Shown in pieces: positions 12,021-23,811 of a stretch of DNA of 64,000 nt. The notes below the pieces were generated by a model. That model made no database searches. It was not told the DNA's origin and worked only from the letters and a program-made list of their open reading frames with translations. The stretch's first letter is position 1; the number at the start of each line of letters is the position of its first letter. The DNA is from Amphiura filiformis (taxonomy: Eukaryota > Echinodermata > Ophiuroidea > Amphilepidida > Amphiuridae): the NCBI RefSeq assembly GCF_039555335.1, contig NC_092628.1, positions 34,680,965 through 34,744,964 on the forward strand. Reading direction: 5' to 3'. Both the position numbers and the translations under genes were made by a program.

Positions 12021-12148
12021 GTGGTATAAAACAATTCTTGTGAATGTGGGGTCCACACGATGGTTATTTAGAAGTTATAGCGCCGTGGTATAAAACAATT
12101 CTTGTGAATGTGGGGTCCACACGATGGTTATTTAGAAGTTATAGCGCT
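12021..12148. repeat. 64-bp tandem duplication, two nearly identical copies
   Basis: Units 12021-12084 and 12085-12148, beginning gtggtataaaacaattcttg, match at essentially every base, suggesting a recent duplication. No function is inferred. Confidence 0.95.
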
Positions 12149-12639
12149 CTAAGTCTTGTTAAGTGCAAGTTCTGGACCAAAATAATAGTAAAATAAAATG
12201 TATGCAATGTCTTATTTCGCCGTCTTTAAATCATTGTTAGGACTTTCAGCTTCGTATGTATTAAACAAAACAGCAAAATTGTTGGATATAAAGTGACAAC
12301 ATCTGTCATCTGTGCCGTGAAAACACAATGCATGAACATTGAATTGAAGAATACAGGACGGTATTGTCGAGCGTTATGATATGTACGCCGAATAGAAAAC
12401 GGTTGGTTTAATGAACCAAAGTTACTAACATTGTATGGTACCTGGTAACTTATGTTTTGTCGTAAAATGTGAACAAGATTATCATAACAGAATCTAATAT
12501 TTTCAAAAAACAAACAAAAATAAGCTTTTGAGAATAAGACGTGTATTCCAATGCATACCGGTATATTGCGCCGCAACAAATGCATCCCTGCATTCCCTGC
12601 AAGCACAACCAATGACAACAATGTTTTTAAAACGATATA
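12149..12639. other. No gene recognised
   Basis: A minus-strand open frame (12226-12621) has no recognisable domain or intron signals and is not called. Confidence 0.4.
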
Positions 12640-12932
12640 AACTTGTTATAAACGCGTTTTGGTTTTGGTCAATTTATAATTTATAACATTGTTAAAATGT
12701 TTTATATGAAAAAGAATACAAAAACATTTCACAATGTCAAAAAGTTATTGCAAAATATTTGTTGGTATACATGTGTAAAATATTTCATTAACACTTAAAT
12801 AAATAACATAATGTTAGAATGTTTTGCAATAAGTTTTTTTAAACGATACCTGAATGTTATTAAAACTTTTTAAACCCTTCATAACCCGACATTTAAACGT
12901 CTAATATAAAACGTTTTGTTTTTGCTGGGTTC
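12640..12932. mobile_element. Degenerate element of the cagcaaacacaaaacg family
   Basis: The right end (acgttttgtttttgctggg at about 12912-12931) matches the terminal sequence of the element at 27451-27807. The interior shares its aacatttt / aatgtt-rich texture. The left end is not clear, so this is a partial or decayed copy. Confidence 0.5.
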
Positions 12933-14000
12933 TCAGCATAGAGACAAGATAAAGGCGATGACTGAGGAGTAAGACGAGGCTGAGTATTATCACCTCTGTT
13001 TTTCACCTTTTAGGTAAAGTTAATGGTTTTAAGAACTTTTGCATTATACCGTATTTGTGAATGTGAAATAATAAGGCTTGATAGAAACAAGAAGAACTGT
13101 ACATAAAAACAAAGCACAGAGAAAAGCAGTAAATTGTAGCGAAAGGGAAGATATCAGAAAGGAGGAGCATGAAGAGCAAGAATATAAATTCACATCTTTT
13201 ACATATTTGACATCAGTTGCATTGGTTTTGAAGTTCATGTGCGTAACACAAGATACTTTCAGAATGTCATTGAAGACATTTTAACTTCACATCTTTTGCA
13301 CATTTGACATCGATTGCATTGGTTTGGGAGTTCATTACACGTCCCATCCAGGTCATGGTTTTTAAATGAAGTTGATTTTGATACCCAAATTGACAATAAT
13401 GTGATGTGTCTGATGATTATTGCAGAGTGAAATTCCATCCACGAATATTGACTAGCGCCATCTCATCCCGCGTTCCGTTCAGCGTTGAATACAGTGCCCA
13501 GGGTTGCACAAAAGTTTCAAATCGGTTATTTTAACATTACTTTTAGTCCATCTTGACTATGTTAGAGCTAAATGTCAAACCTCGAGTCGACAACGGAGAT
13601 GCACTCTTAGCATATTCATTTGAGAAATACTGTTAATTTAAAGTGAATTTTCTTTTAAGTTTTCACAAAGACTTCATGTGAACAAAAAGAGATCCACGCT
13701 GACATTGGTATCAAAATGAAAGTGAGACAATTGCCACAGTTTCCCATAAGGCGTGTCTACTGATAATCCATACAGTGAGACACAGCTTGTAATATTCATG
13801 ACAGGTTCCTCAAAATATCCCATATCATTTAATGATAACCCACTATACTGATGAAGTCAATAAAAGTAGAACAAATCGAACCAAGCATTTTGAACTCGAT
13901 GAAAGAACTTCGGCGATTTTTCACACATTCCGACAGCATTGCATGAATCATGAATCTCATTACTATACATTTGTCAGATATAGTCTTACAATAGAGTTAA
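12933..14000. other. No gene recognised
   Basis: No supported exon, RNA gene or repeat boundary. Confidence 0.4.
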
Positions 14001-14009
14001 CTTGAACCC

Positions 14010-14385
14010 CAGAGGATGATTTAAGCACTTCCCAGCAAGTCTTGCGGTTAGCACAGCTGTGTGAGTGAACATGACATCACTGCTCGCCCACTGCATACAC
14101 ACGTGCATGGTTAAATTTGAATTTGGACAGATATATTTACAATAAAAACACCTTCTAAAGGTTGGTCGATTTCACATTTTATGTTATCTACAGAAGGTGT
14201 GGATTATCATTCATGCATACATCACTTTAGATCTGAAATCGACCAACTAATAATGACACACGGGCAATTCTAAAACAACATCTTTTGCACAGAGTTCAAT
14301 GGGATTTGAAAAGTAAAGTGGCAGTTGAAACTCTAGTGATAACACTTTTACAGTGCATGATGGGGCTTCCTTAAATCATCCTCTG
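14010..14385. mobile_element. 376-bp cagaggatgattta element, copy 1, with 9-bp target duplication
   Basis: Terminal repeats cagaggatgatttaag (14010) and its complement cttaaatcatcctctg (ending 14385) are flanked by a 9-bp direct repeat cttgaaccc at 14001-14009 and 14386-14394. A near-identical copy lies at 25464-25838. An internal hairpin (ggtcgatttca ... tgaaatcgacc) is present. No coding capacity. A 9-bp duplication is usual for Mutator-like elements, so I suggest that superfamily; other 8-10-bp families cannot be excluded. Confidence 0.85.
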
Positions 14386-14909
14386 CTTGAACCCTTTATG
14401 TCACAGTTTGTCATTAATGATGATGACAATTGAAAGGTTCTTATAAGCACTGAAATAACATATGACATTAGCATGAATCATGGTTGCTGAATTTAGCAAA
14501 AGGAAACGTAGAAAGCTTTTAATTTCTATAAATGGCATCAATAGACCGGTCAGGTATGGAGTGATGCCAAGTTCAATGTGACTATCGCAAAATTGGCAGA
14601 TATGTCTGATTTCCCGTATATAGGAAAGCTTCCAACCCGTCTCTTCACACGTTTAATACACATACAAGTAGAGAAGCATTAGATTTGAAACTAAAACCAT
14701 CCATTCGGAAGGCATCCAGATGCGAATCACGTCACTGATGTCAGTAGTGGAGATTCAGATATTTAGCTAAGAGTTGTAATAACGCGTTATAGTGATAAAT
14801 CGATGCAGAATCGACAGAATCAAGACATTATGTTTGTTTTATTTTTTTAATAATAAATTTAAAAACGGCCGTGTGTGAAACTAGTTATGTATGATTGCGA
14901 GCACGACGT
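14386..14909. other. No gene recognised
   Basis: No supported feature between the two miniature elements. Confidence 0.4.
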
Positions 14910-14982
14910 TACACTCTTAGAAAAAATGCTCTTAAAAGGGTTCTTCGGATGCCCTCCAGGGGAGCCTTTTTCTTAGAGTGTA
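14910..14982. mobile_element. 73-bp miniature inverted-repeat element
   Basis: Ends tacactcttagaaaaa (14910) and tttttcttagagtgta (ending 14982) are complementary except for one position. The interior has further partial pairing (gggttcttcgg / cctccagg). It is too short to encode anything and was probably mobilised in trans. Confidence 0.65.
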
Positions 14983-15182
14983 TGGTATTCGAACTATCTC
15001 AATGCTATGTTATTTGGTACTCTCTGAACCTTTACGTTGTGTATTTCCTTTTTTATTCCTCAGATTCCAGTAATTAATCAGGCTACTTTTCTGTGTCGGA
15101 TAATACTCTCACATAGAAGACTGCATTTTCATGATAGTTTTGTGTTTGACATACACGGTTCAAAAATGTGCAACTTTAACTA

Positions 15183-15372
15183 TAATTCCACTACGATGCT
15201 AAAGAAGTTAATTCTCTAATGAAGTAAGAATGTCCTTCCTGAAGTACCTCAAGTCTAGACTCATTAATAACTTCTTAATAGGAATTTCATTTCGATGCTA
15301 CAAAATTATTTTTTAATGAAATAAGACAGCTCTTCCTTAAGTAACAACCAAATTCAAGACTCGTTAATAGGA
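15183..15372. repeat. Diverged tandem duplication, about 95-105 bp per unit
   Basis: Two successive units share aattccactacgatgcta / aatttcatttcgatgcta, the ttaatga(a)gtaaga and cttcct(g/t)aagta phrases, and actc(a/g)ttaatagg. They differ by substitutions and small gaps. Confidence 0.65.
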
Positions 15373-17668
15373 TAAAGGTATCATCTCTATCTGTCTATAC
15401 CTGATTTGTTTTAAACACCAGACTTCTTATTGAATCAAGCATTGTTACCTCGTAGGCCTCACCACACCTGGTTATATGCTATGACTGTATGGGCGAGGTT
15501 TAAGTCCCCTTACTAAAGGATCTCCCATATTACAACGTTCAGGAACCAGAGTACAATAAGTAATGTACTTATGTGAACTTAGCACGAGCCTTGAGTATTG
15601 AATTTGTACCTTAAATGATCGAGGTCAAATCGTGATTACACCGGTAAATGTATGTTCCTGAACATTGTCGTAGGAAATGAGGTTAATGGGTCCGCATTGC
15701 CTGTTACAGCTCTTCTGTCCAATTATATTCCTTATGTCGAACATGATAAAGGCATTTCCTCATGACGTTTGCAAATTATCTCTTCCAATTCGAGATTTGG
15801 GAGCAAAATAAGATCATTGTTATATATATTTTGAACTCTTATTTTGTGTTTCAGTTTATTCCAATGTTCTTAGTATGCATCTCTGTACAGAGAAAGAGTT
15901 AAATTAAATTAGATTCAAAAATGTATTTTACTTCGACAAATCTTAAGAAACGCACTTAAATAGAAAATATATATTATAAATTGTATTTTAAATGTCTTAT
16001 GAAGATTCTAGGAGAGACAATCAGCTGATTCCTTGATTTCTGCACTGTCACTGTCAATATGTGATGTTAAACATTCCAGATAAAAGTCATGCTCTCATGC
16101 AAATGATGTCGTTATGTCTTGGTAACATAATGTGCCAACATGTTTTTGAACACGTTTATTTGAAGCAAGCTATAGAAGCAAGTATATCATGATGATCACG
16201 AGAGAATCTTTCACGTCACTTTGCTATGGACTCTGACTCATTCTTCTCTCTCTTCAACGCACTTTGCGTGCAAATAACACTGCTTCCTGTATCAACGCAA
16301 ACCCACGCCCGAAAATCCTAAGGTGTATATTTATAGACTAACCAACTCTTCCGAATTATTATCCAGTCTTTACTTGATGGTCCCGCCGAAGGATTCTCTT
16401 AGCTAGGGCAAATTGTGGTCATTCCCCAGTCCTGTTGGTGAAGATTTAGATTGTTAGATTTTAGAAGGTTCCAAGTCTTGTGTGGTTCTGTTATTCACAA
16501 GATTTCTGCTGTTCGGGTTATTGTAATAGCCTTAAGTCAGAAGGAATTGGAAACCAGACAATATTGCCGGTATGTAAGAAGTGCGTGGAGAATCGGTGAA
16601 TTAAGATTGAGTCAGAGTTGAACAGGTTTGAATGTCAGCGAGGGAATTCGTCACCGGACCTCTATTATCGCTTTACTTTGGAGCAATCTTAGGCTGATCT
16701 GGAGTGAAGTCAGTAAGGAGGGAGTTTTTGCGGTTTGGGTACCTTGGCAATCACAAACAAACTTGTTGCTGTTGCTGCAAAGTTATATTTCAAAAGTGCA
16801 GATTTGCTTGGTGTGGCTAGGGTCAGGAACCTACTTATTTACACCGGAGCAGTGCTGCTGAAATATAGTTGGACGTACAAATAAAACATTGTATTGTGAG
16901 ATACAATTCACAGGATCGGTGCGTATCAAACTGTCGTCCAACTCGTTTGAATTAGGCATAATTATTGTCTCTTTATGGTTATGAGCCGACAACAGGCCCA
17001 GATCAGAACATTTTCGGCAATTGTCGGCCTGGTGGGCACAAATCATCATCCGACACAGTCCGATACACGTGGACAGGATTCGAACTCGTGTCAGTTCCAT
17101 CAAGCCTTACTTGGCTTCGAACTTCATCGATTCGTAACGAGACTGTTTCCTTCATTTTCACTCGCTATTGGAAGGAATATACTGAGTACAGTGTATTTGT
17201 TGGCAGCATAGCTTTTAAATAATAACCTGGATATATTTCATCATAGGGAGTTGATGTCTTTAACTTAGGCAGTCCACCCGGCTAGATTTTGACGCCGAGT
17301 GGTCTGCCAGATTTGACGAAAGTCATCTACCTTTTTATACATCTGGAAATATTTTTTAATAGTGTGATCTTTACCAGGATCGTTCATAATTTGTGTACTA
17401 CAGCAGAACGTGTCTATAATAGAATTATTACAAACATTGTACCTGAAACGTCTGGATCACCCTAGATTGGATAGTATCATGGAATACGGGGTGGATACGA
17501 TAGTGAGCGGTACCTCCTCACAGTCAGGGCCTCTGTTCTACCCAGATAGGTGTGTGGGTATATATTACGTCATTCATTTAAATTAATGTGTTTGAATGTT
17601 TGTGAGTTGAATGGCCCGTTTGTCTCTTTCTGTATATATCTTGTTTTGCCATGTTGACATGTTATAAT
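15373..17668. other. No gene recognised; possible tRNA-like fragment near 17060
   Basis: Several short open frames (16628-17222) have no recognisable domains. Around 17068 the phrase ggattcgaactcgtgtc resembles a Pol III B box of a tRNA-derived SINE, but no matching A box was found. Confidence 0.35.
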
Positions 17669-17793
17669 CAGTGGCGGCACCAGGAAATCTTTCAAGGTGG
17701 GGTGGGGGGGGGGGGTAATGGAGCATATTAGGGGGTAAAATCCAATATTGAGGAGAACTACCTCCCATGTCCCCTTGGTGCATGCCGCTACTG
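17669..17793. mobile_element. Small hAT-like element, degraded
   Basis: Ends cagtggcggcacc (17669) and the complement of cagtagcggcatgcacc (ending 17793) form a short inverted repeat of the cagtggcg type shared with the 26472-26807 element. The flanking octamers gttataat and attaaaat agree at 6 of 8 positions, consistent with a decayed 8-bp duplication. The interior includes a run of G. Confidence 0.5.
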
Positions 17794-18267
17794 ATTAAAA
17801 TTGCGCATCAAGACATTATGTCAGTCATATTTCAAAAACACGTGTTTTCTTCAAATAATTTGCAAGTGTATACAAGTGTAAACACATTTTTACTAACAAA
17901 ATGTTTTTTAATAACTAAATTTATTTTGATAATATTCTTGATTTTCCTAACCATTTTAATGTCATGAAGAGAGAGAGAGAGTTGGAAATGAAAACACCAT
18001 CACATGCGTCGTCTGTATGAGATGCACATGTCAGATAAGCCGCACATCTTGTCTCCTGTATGTAAGACTTCCGGCCTGCTGTGACGTCATAAAAGCCACC
18101 AAAGCCACTTAAGTTTGGCATGAAATATCATTTAATTTATATATTTGATATAAAACTTTTAGGAAACATTGTATCGACAAAAAAAGTTGACAAAATAAAC
18201 AATGTCAGTTACAAATCATTTGCGGTTCTATAGTTATGTAAACTGATGATATTATATAGATATAATA

Positions 18268-19627
18268 TACGAGGGCAGTCAGTATGTTTTAAGAGTTGAC
18301 TCGTGACGTCATTTGTGGATCGTTTTCATGGCATTTCTCAATGATTACATAAACACTGTACCTTTGTCTTTCAAACAACACATGTAAAAATGATATCACA
18401 CACATGATTACGTAACAGCATTAACATAAAATCAATGGTCTAGAGTCACCTGGTGAAATTGAGTCGTTTTTGTTAAGGGAAATAAGAGGCCGAAATGAGG
18501 TATTGTTGTATTTTCTATATTTTCTCGGGAATTAAAGAATGCAGAATGCTGCCGTTTGGAACAGTAATAGAACACAAACTACCAGTTCATTAAACCATGT
18601 TTGTTGGGCTGGAAAGGTTTTAGTTTATTTAAAATGCGTGGTCAAATATGTCTTATTTTTGACAAAAACAAGGCTTTTCTTTCTTTAAAAATCTTGATAT
18701 TGCCAAAAATAGCAAACGTGGAAATTTAAATTTTTTTACCAGTTCTGTTGACTAATCTCTAAACATTTAAACGGGAGTCTCCCTAGAAAATATTTGAATC
18801 CGTGATTAAAATATAACTGTTATTCTACCATTGTTACATTTATACAAAAAGTAGTGGTACAAAGAGAGAGACCATCGTTTTAATGAGAAATTAATTATTT
18901 AAACTTTTCTGTTCATTTCAGGTTGAGATCATCCATAAAAATTCATATGAATATTTAAATTACAATTTTCATAGCATTTTGTAATATTTTAGGCCCTATT
19001 TACATGGAATTTTGCAATTTTCGAGCATTTCCACCATGTTGTATCGGTCATCCCACCTACGCATGCGCAGATTGTTGTTTGATTTGCACCAGTTATCATC
19101 GCACTGAGTACCAGCTCTCACACGTGACCAGTCGTTATATTTTAGTATGTTTAATTTTGGAGATAATTGATGTCATTTGTAATAACTGCTTTTTCATTTT
19201 CGCCATTTTTGCAGAATAATTTCGCTTCCATTCAAGCCCTAAAGTTGTTGAAGTTTCCAGACGTCCCATTTCCACCAAAGTTTAATGACAAGTCTCATAT
19301 TTTACCAAATGCAAACTGAGGACCTACTGTTTATTCCTGCCCAAAACTAGCCATGTGCACATTGTACTTTTGCTGTTCTCGGACATTGTAAACACGTGTA
19401 TTTTCTGTAATTTAAAAGGCCCGCCTTTTTGCGTGATTTGGCAGTGTCCCTAGACTATTGATTTTATGCTAATGCTGTTACGTAATAATGTGTATGATAT
19501 CATTTTTACATGTGTTGTATGAAAGACAAAGGTACAGTATTTATGTAATCATTGAGAAATGCCATGAAAACAATCCATAAATCCACGTCACGAGACAACT
19601 CTTAGAACATACTGACTGCCCCTCGTA
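18268..19627. mobile_element. Mariner-like element with long terminal inverted repeats, no transposase
   Basis: The element 18270-19625 is flanked by TA at 18268-18269 and 19626-19627. Its ends begin cgaggg(g)cagtcagtatgt. The left arm 18270-18443 and right arm 19451-19625 match along about 172 bp with scattered substitutions and small gaps. TA duplication and cgagggg-type ends fit the Tc1/mariner superfamily. The roughly 1 kb interior has no transposase-like frame; it includes an NRF1-like cgcatgcgcag at about 19060. It is a non-autonomous derivative, or one whose transposase has been replaced. Confidence 0.8.
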
Positions 19628-20653
19628 ATACGGTAGTACGGACTGAAAAAACTCCCATCCCGATAGATGACTTGTATTAATAACGTAGGTGGTTATCCTA
19701 TGGATTCAATTAGGAAACAATTATAGAATTAGGAATGATCGAGGTTTGTCGTCTGTTGGCAGCTTGTACCGTGAAAGTAAAATGCTAATTTGAATCGCCT
19801 AAATTTAAGATCGAAATGAAATCATATGAAATGAGATCAACTCAATTTGAAATCAATTCTAAATGAATTGAATAAAAAATGAAAGTGAAACATAACATGA
19901 AATGAAATTGATTGAAATCAATGTGACTTGGTAAACAATAGAAAAATATAGTGACCAGTTCAGTAATACAAATGCAGAAGCCTTCAACACATTATAACTA
20001 CGGTAATTGTATTGCTAGTACAAAAATAACGATCGGATGTCCTTAAATGAAGTCGCATGTTCCAAGAAATCTCAGTCAGACATGACTTCCATGATTAGTA
20101 AATGACAGTGTTTTAGATTAGGATACTCATGTTCACATGCTTAACAAGACTGGCCGGCCAGTGACTAATCATATTATGTCCAGGCGTATTTGAGCCTAGA
20201 TTTAGATTGAGGATTTGGTCCGGGATTTGGTCTCAGACTAAGCCTTTTTAACGTTTGTAAACACCGTCTATAGTGTTAAGAGCTGTTAAGAAATGTTCTT
20301 TCGTTTCTGGAGGCATAGTAGATATTTAAGTTCCCGTGTCCCGGTCCCCTTGCCCCCCCCCTCCCTCTGAAAAACTCCTGGCTACGTCACTGGTGGTTAG
20401 TCAATATGTATATAGAGTTAGAAGGTGATGAACAAGATACTGTCAAACTTTCTAGCAATACCTGGAGCAAGAAGAACCATACACCTCTTCGCTCTTTGCA
20501 TCTTATAAGTACAGGCTCAGATAGAAGCTGATAGTGTTAGACTCCTTTTGTATTGGAAGCCATGACAAGTCATGGTCGGAAACTAATGACTATTGCAACA
20601 AAATACTGAATTCAGTAGTTAAAATCATTAAGTTAAAAATTTACTATAACTCA
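19628..20653. other. No gene recognised; degraded repeat end near 20340-20394
   Basis: The phrase ccccttgccccccccctcc...ggctacgtcactgg around 20344-20394 resembles the end of the cagtggcg-type element family in reverse. Nothing else is supported. Confidence 0.35.
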
Positions 20654-20832
20654 CTTTTACAATTTGCTACGTTGCGTCTGATACCTTCAGACTTCATCAG
20701 GCAACTGACCCGCTGGGCTGGTCATACGGTGATCTTCAAGTCGCTTTCAAGTATCACGTGACCAACCCAATGGGTCAGTTGCCTGATGAGTTCTGGTGGT
20801 ATCAAAAACAACGCAGCACGTTGCAAAAGTAA
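20654..20832. mobile_element. Inverted-repeat miniature element
   Basis: The inner arms catcaggcaactgaccc (about 20695) and gggtcagttgcctgatg (about 20773-20789) are exact complements. Weaker outer pairing (cttttacaatttgctacgtt versus the complement of aacgcagcacgttgcaaaag) extends the repeat to about 179 bp. Confidence 0.7.
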
Positions 20833-21211
20833 ATTCCAGTACAATATTTAAATTCAAAACTTTGTGGCTATGGCAACAGTTGTCGATGAACCTAAGCCTC
20901 AGATCTGACTAATTTACAGTTGTCAAGAATATAATAGCGTCCGATCAGAAGCAGAAAAGGAATGCTTTCTTGCTATGTTCGTTTCTTGTTTATATATAGA
21001 TGAATTACAGTACATTACACAAACAAACACACCCCCTTCACACACCCACACACCTACCCCACCTACACACCCCATCTTATGTCGAAAACAGAAGTAATTG
21101 TTTATCAATATTTATATTGTTATACTAGTATATAACTACTCAATCAAAATATATATATATTCGAGAATGCTTCCATATCAGCATCCATTCTACTAGATCC
21201 CAGATTGCTAT
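20833..21211. other. No gene; CA/CCCC-rich microsatellite-like tract
   Basis: Contains an (AC)-rich stretch near 21017-21070 and (AT)n near 21150. No coding signal. Confidence 0.5.
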
Positions 21212-22210
21212 TTTTATGGCTCCACCGCGAGGCAAACTGTTTTTGCATTGTCCGTCCGTCCGTCCATACGTACGTAAGTACGTAAAAATTAAAAGTTGGT
21301 TTCATATGAACAGTTCAAATCCTATTGCAACCATTATTATGTTTTGTTGAATCCAAGTGTGTAAAAATATTGGATCCAAAACATAATAATGATAAAATTG
21401 ATGCTTTACGCTAATATTTATTGTCTCGCTATGAGTTTTAAAATATTGGACTCGACTACGTCTCGTCCAATATTTTAAAACTCATAGCTCGACCAATAAA
21501 TATGGGCTCAATCGATCCAATTTTATATCAAACTTGGAGCTACTTGGGTCACTTATGTGAACCCTCATCTATTAATAGTGTTCAAGGTCATATACTGAGG
21601 TCAAAGGTCATTTGAGGTCAACTGGTCAATACCATTATTTAAGACTTTTGGTTAAAATTTGGTCTCATATGAACAATTTAAATCCTAATACAACCAAACT
21701 TAGGTTATAGCTGCACTACGGGAACCCACATCTATTACTGGTGTTCAAGGTCATATACTTAGGTCAAAGTTTATTTGATGTCAACTTGTTTATTTAAGAC
21801 CTTTGGTTAAATTTGGTCTTGTATGAACAGTTTAAATCCTATTGCAACCAAACTTCGGTCATAGCTGCACTATGGGAACCCTCATAGATCTATTGGTGGT
21901 GTTCAAGGTCAAATACTGAGGTCAAAGGTCATTTGAGGTCAACTTGTAAATTAAAATTTGGTCTCGTATGAACAGTTCAAATCCTATTGCAACCAAATTT
22001 GGGTCATAGCTGCACTATGTAAACCCTCATCTATTGGTGGTTTTCAAGGTCATATGCTGAGGTAAAATGTTATTTGAGGTCAACTAGTAAAATATCATTA
22101 TTTAAGACTTTTGGTTATTATAAATAATATCTATCCTAATTTAAATCGCCCCTTGGTGGAGGCATCCCAGTCGACGCCTTGCGTCGAAAACCGCGACGTA
22201 TCTAGTTGTA
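21212..22210. repeat. Tandem-repeat element, about four 145-160-bp units
   Basis: The region starts with ggctccaccgcgagg and (gtcc)n, then carries units containing gaacagttcaaatcctattg at about 21309, 21669, 21826 and 21969, each followed by caaccaaa, a ggtcata...ctgcacta phrase, gttcaaggtcata and gaggtcaaaggtcatttgag. It ends in cccttggtggaggcatccca ... gacgccttgcgtcgaaaacc. The first unit is split by a hairpin element (21331-21537). The terminal ccacc / ggtgg words could be the ends of a larger mobile unit. Confidence 0.7.
21331..21537 (+). mobile_element. Double-hairpin miniature element A, copy 1 (inserted in a tandem repeat)
   Basis: Contains a first hairpin (cattattatgttttg ... caaaacataataatg) and a second, longer one (gctatgagttttaaaatatt ... 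aatattttaaaactcatagc). It interrupts the first tandem unit between gcaacca and aacttgg, which are adjacent in the other units. A second copy in reverse orientation lies at 62726-62928. Confidence 0.8.
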
Positions 22211-22289
22211 ATACGGTATATGTTTACATCGAGACTATGAAAAACAAAAGATAAGGAAGTGAATGTAATTTAATGAAAATTAAAAAAAT

Positions 22290-22346
22290 CCCTGGCACTA
22301 CACCCTCACACACACACCCCCCCCCCCACACACACCCCCACCCATT
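22290..22346. repeat. Simple repeat, (CA)n and C-rich
   Basis: Alternating cacaca and ccccccc runs. Low complexity only. Confidence 0.9.
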
Positions 22347-23811
22347 ATAACAACTATATGCGGGGTTTTTCATTAAATTCCATCGTTTCCGTGTCCTTTG
22401 TATGTCATACTCTCGATACAAACATAAAATAACATTTTGGGTACCTACCCAATTGATACAAATTTGGGTACTTACCAAATTAAAGTGGTATTCGTGAGAA
22501 AACAAAACAAACATGACAAAGAAGAGGAAACAAGATTGGTTTCAATGCTTTATCTTTGAGCGGATGGCCGGTCTTCAATGCATTTAACTTTAATTTCATT
22601 ATTCACGTTCAATGGGCAATTTTAATAATATGAAAGCAAAGATATCTAAATTATAAATTCATTTTTAATGAATATATCTTTTAATTAACACTTTACTGTT
22701 AAATATTGTATGGAGATATGAAAAAATATTGGAAATTTATTAATACATTTTGTGTTATGAATTCTTGGAAAATCGTCAGGATTTAAAATCACAGCATACA
22801 TATCATATAAAAATTAACAACAACAAGAAATCAACAATGCTATCTAAGTGAGCAATTATTTAGGCTAGTATAGTTTCACTGCAAAAAATGTTCGCATGAA
22901 GACGTTTGTATCGGAAACCTAAGCAATAGCTATATGAAGTTGAATTTGCCGCGTAGCCCCGCTGTTTTTTCAGGCCGTTGTCTTACATTCGTTCCGCTTA
23001 TAAGCACTATAAAAGGTAAAGGAAAGCCGCTTGCAAGCAGTGTAAAAGGCACCTCTCCTGCCTCTCCGATTAAAATGTTAATATTATAAGTAGAATATAT
23101 ATTCTGTGGCGTCAGATTACATAAAAGTTACTGTTGGTCATTGTTTCATTAAGGTTACTCTTGCTTTCTTGCCCTACGGGGCCATTATATTGGGGTCCCA
23201 CTTGGAATGTTTAGGCCTCGTATGGGGGAAGCCGGCCTCGGACCTGCCGGCTCTGCGGCCTTGACATTTTTTGTTGATACTGTGGTCCAGTAGCAACAAA
23301 AAACCATCAACCGGGTCATACCAGGTCTTGGAACAATTTGAAGCGATAAAAAGTGTGACAACCGGGTGATTGTTTTAAACCTTTTTAGGTTGTAGTTTTC
23401 AGTTGGGGAAGCCACCTGGCGGCATCAAACTACTGGTTCAAACTTGCGCTGCAATGCTCATAAATGGATTGATACTAATAAATAAAAAGCACACTTGCAG
23501 AAGTTAGAAGTTACCTGAGGTCATTTTGTTTTTAAGCATTTGTCAAAGGTTTTTTGTTTAATTAATAAAATCCGAAATTTATTATTTATTATTTATTTAA
23601 AACAATCATGACATTTTGGACACAATGATTTACGAAATCGTCACCCATTTGAAGTACTTCGACAATGTTTGATATCGGGTGTTCGAGTTCCACCACAGCA
23701 TGGACATTGATTGGACCTATAATAAACATGATTAATATTGGGAAGGGGTGATGATACAAGATCGATTCTACTTCAAAAAACATGGTGAGTAGTGTTCGGT
23801 CCAGGGATTCG
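22347..23811. other. No gene recognised
   Basis: AT-rich sequence. Open frames at 22224-22514, 23185-23415 and 23589-23933 (all minus strand) have no recognisable domain, and no intron signals were found around them. Confidence 0.4.

Noticed and set aside
12226-12621. Minus-strand frame of 131 codons
   Set aside because: No family resemblance, no membrane topology, no splice context; compatible with chance in AT-rich DNA.
21212-22210. Possible CRISPR-like array
   Set aside because: Repeats are long, diverged and head-to-tail without unique spacers; a eukaryotic tandem-repeat element fits better.
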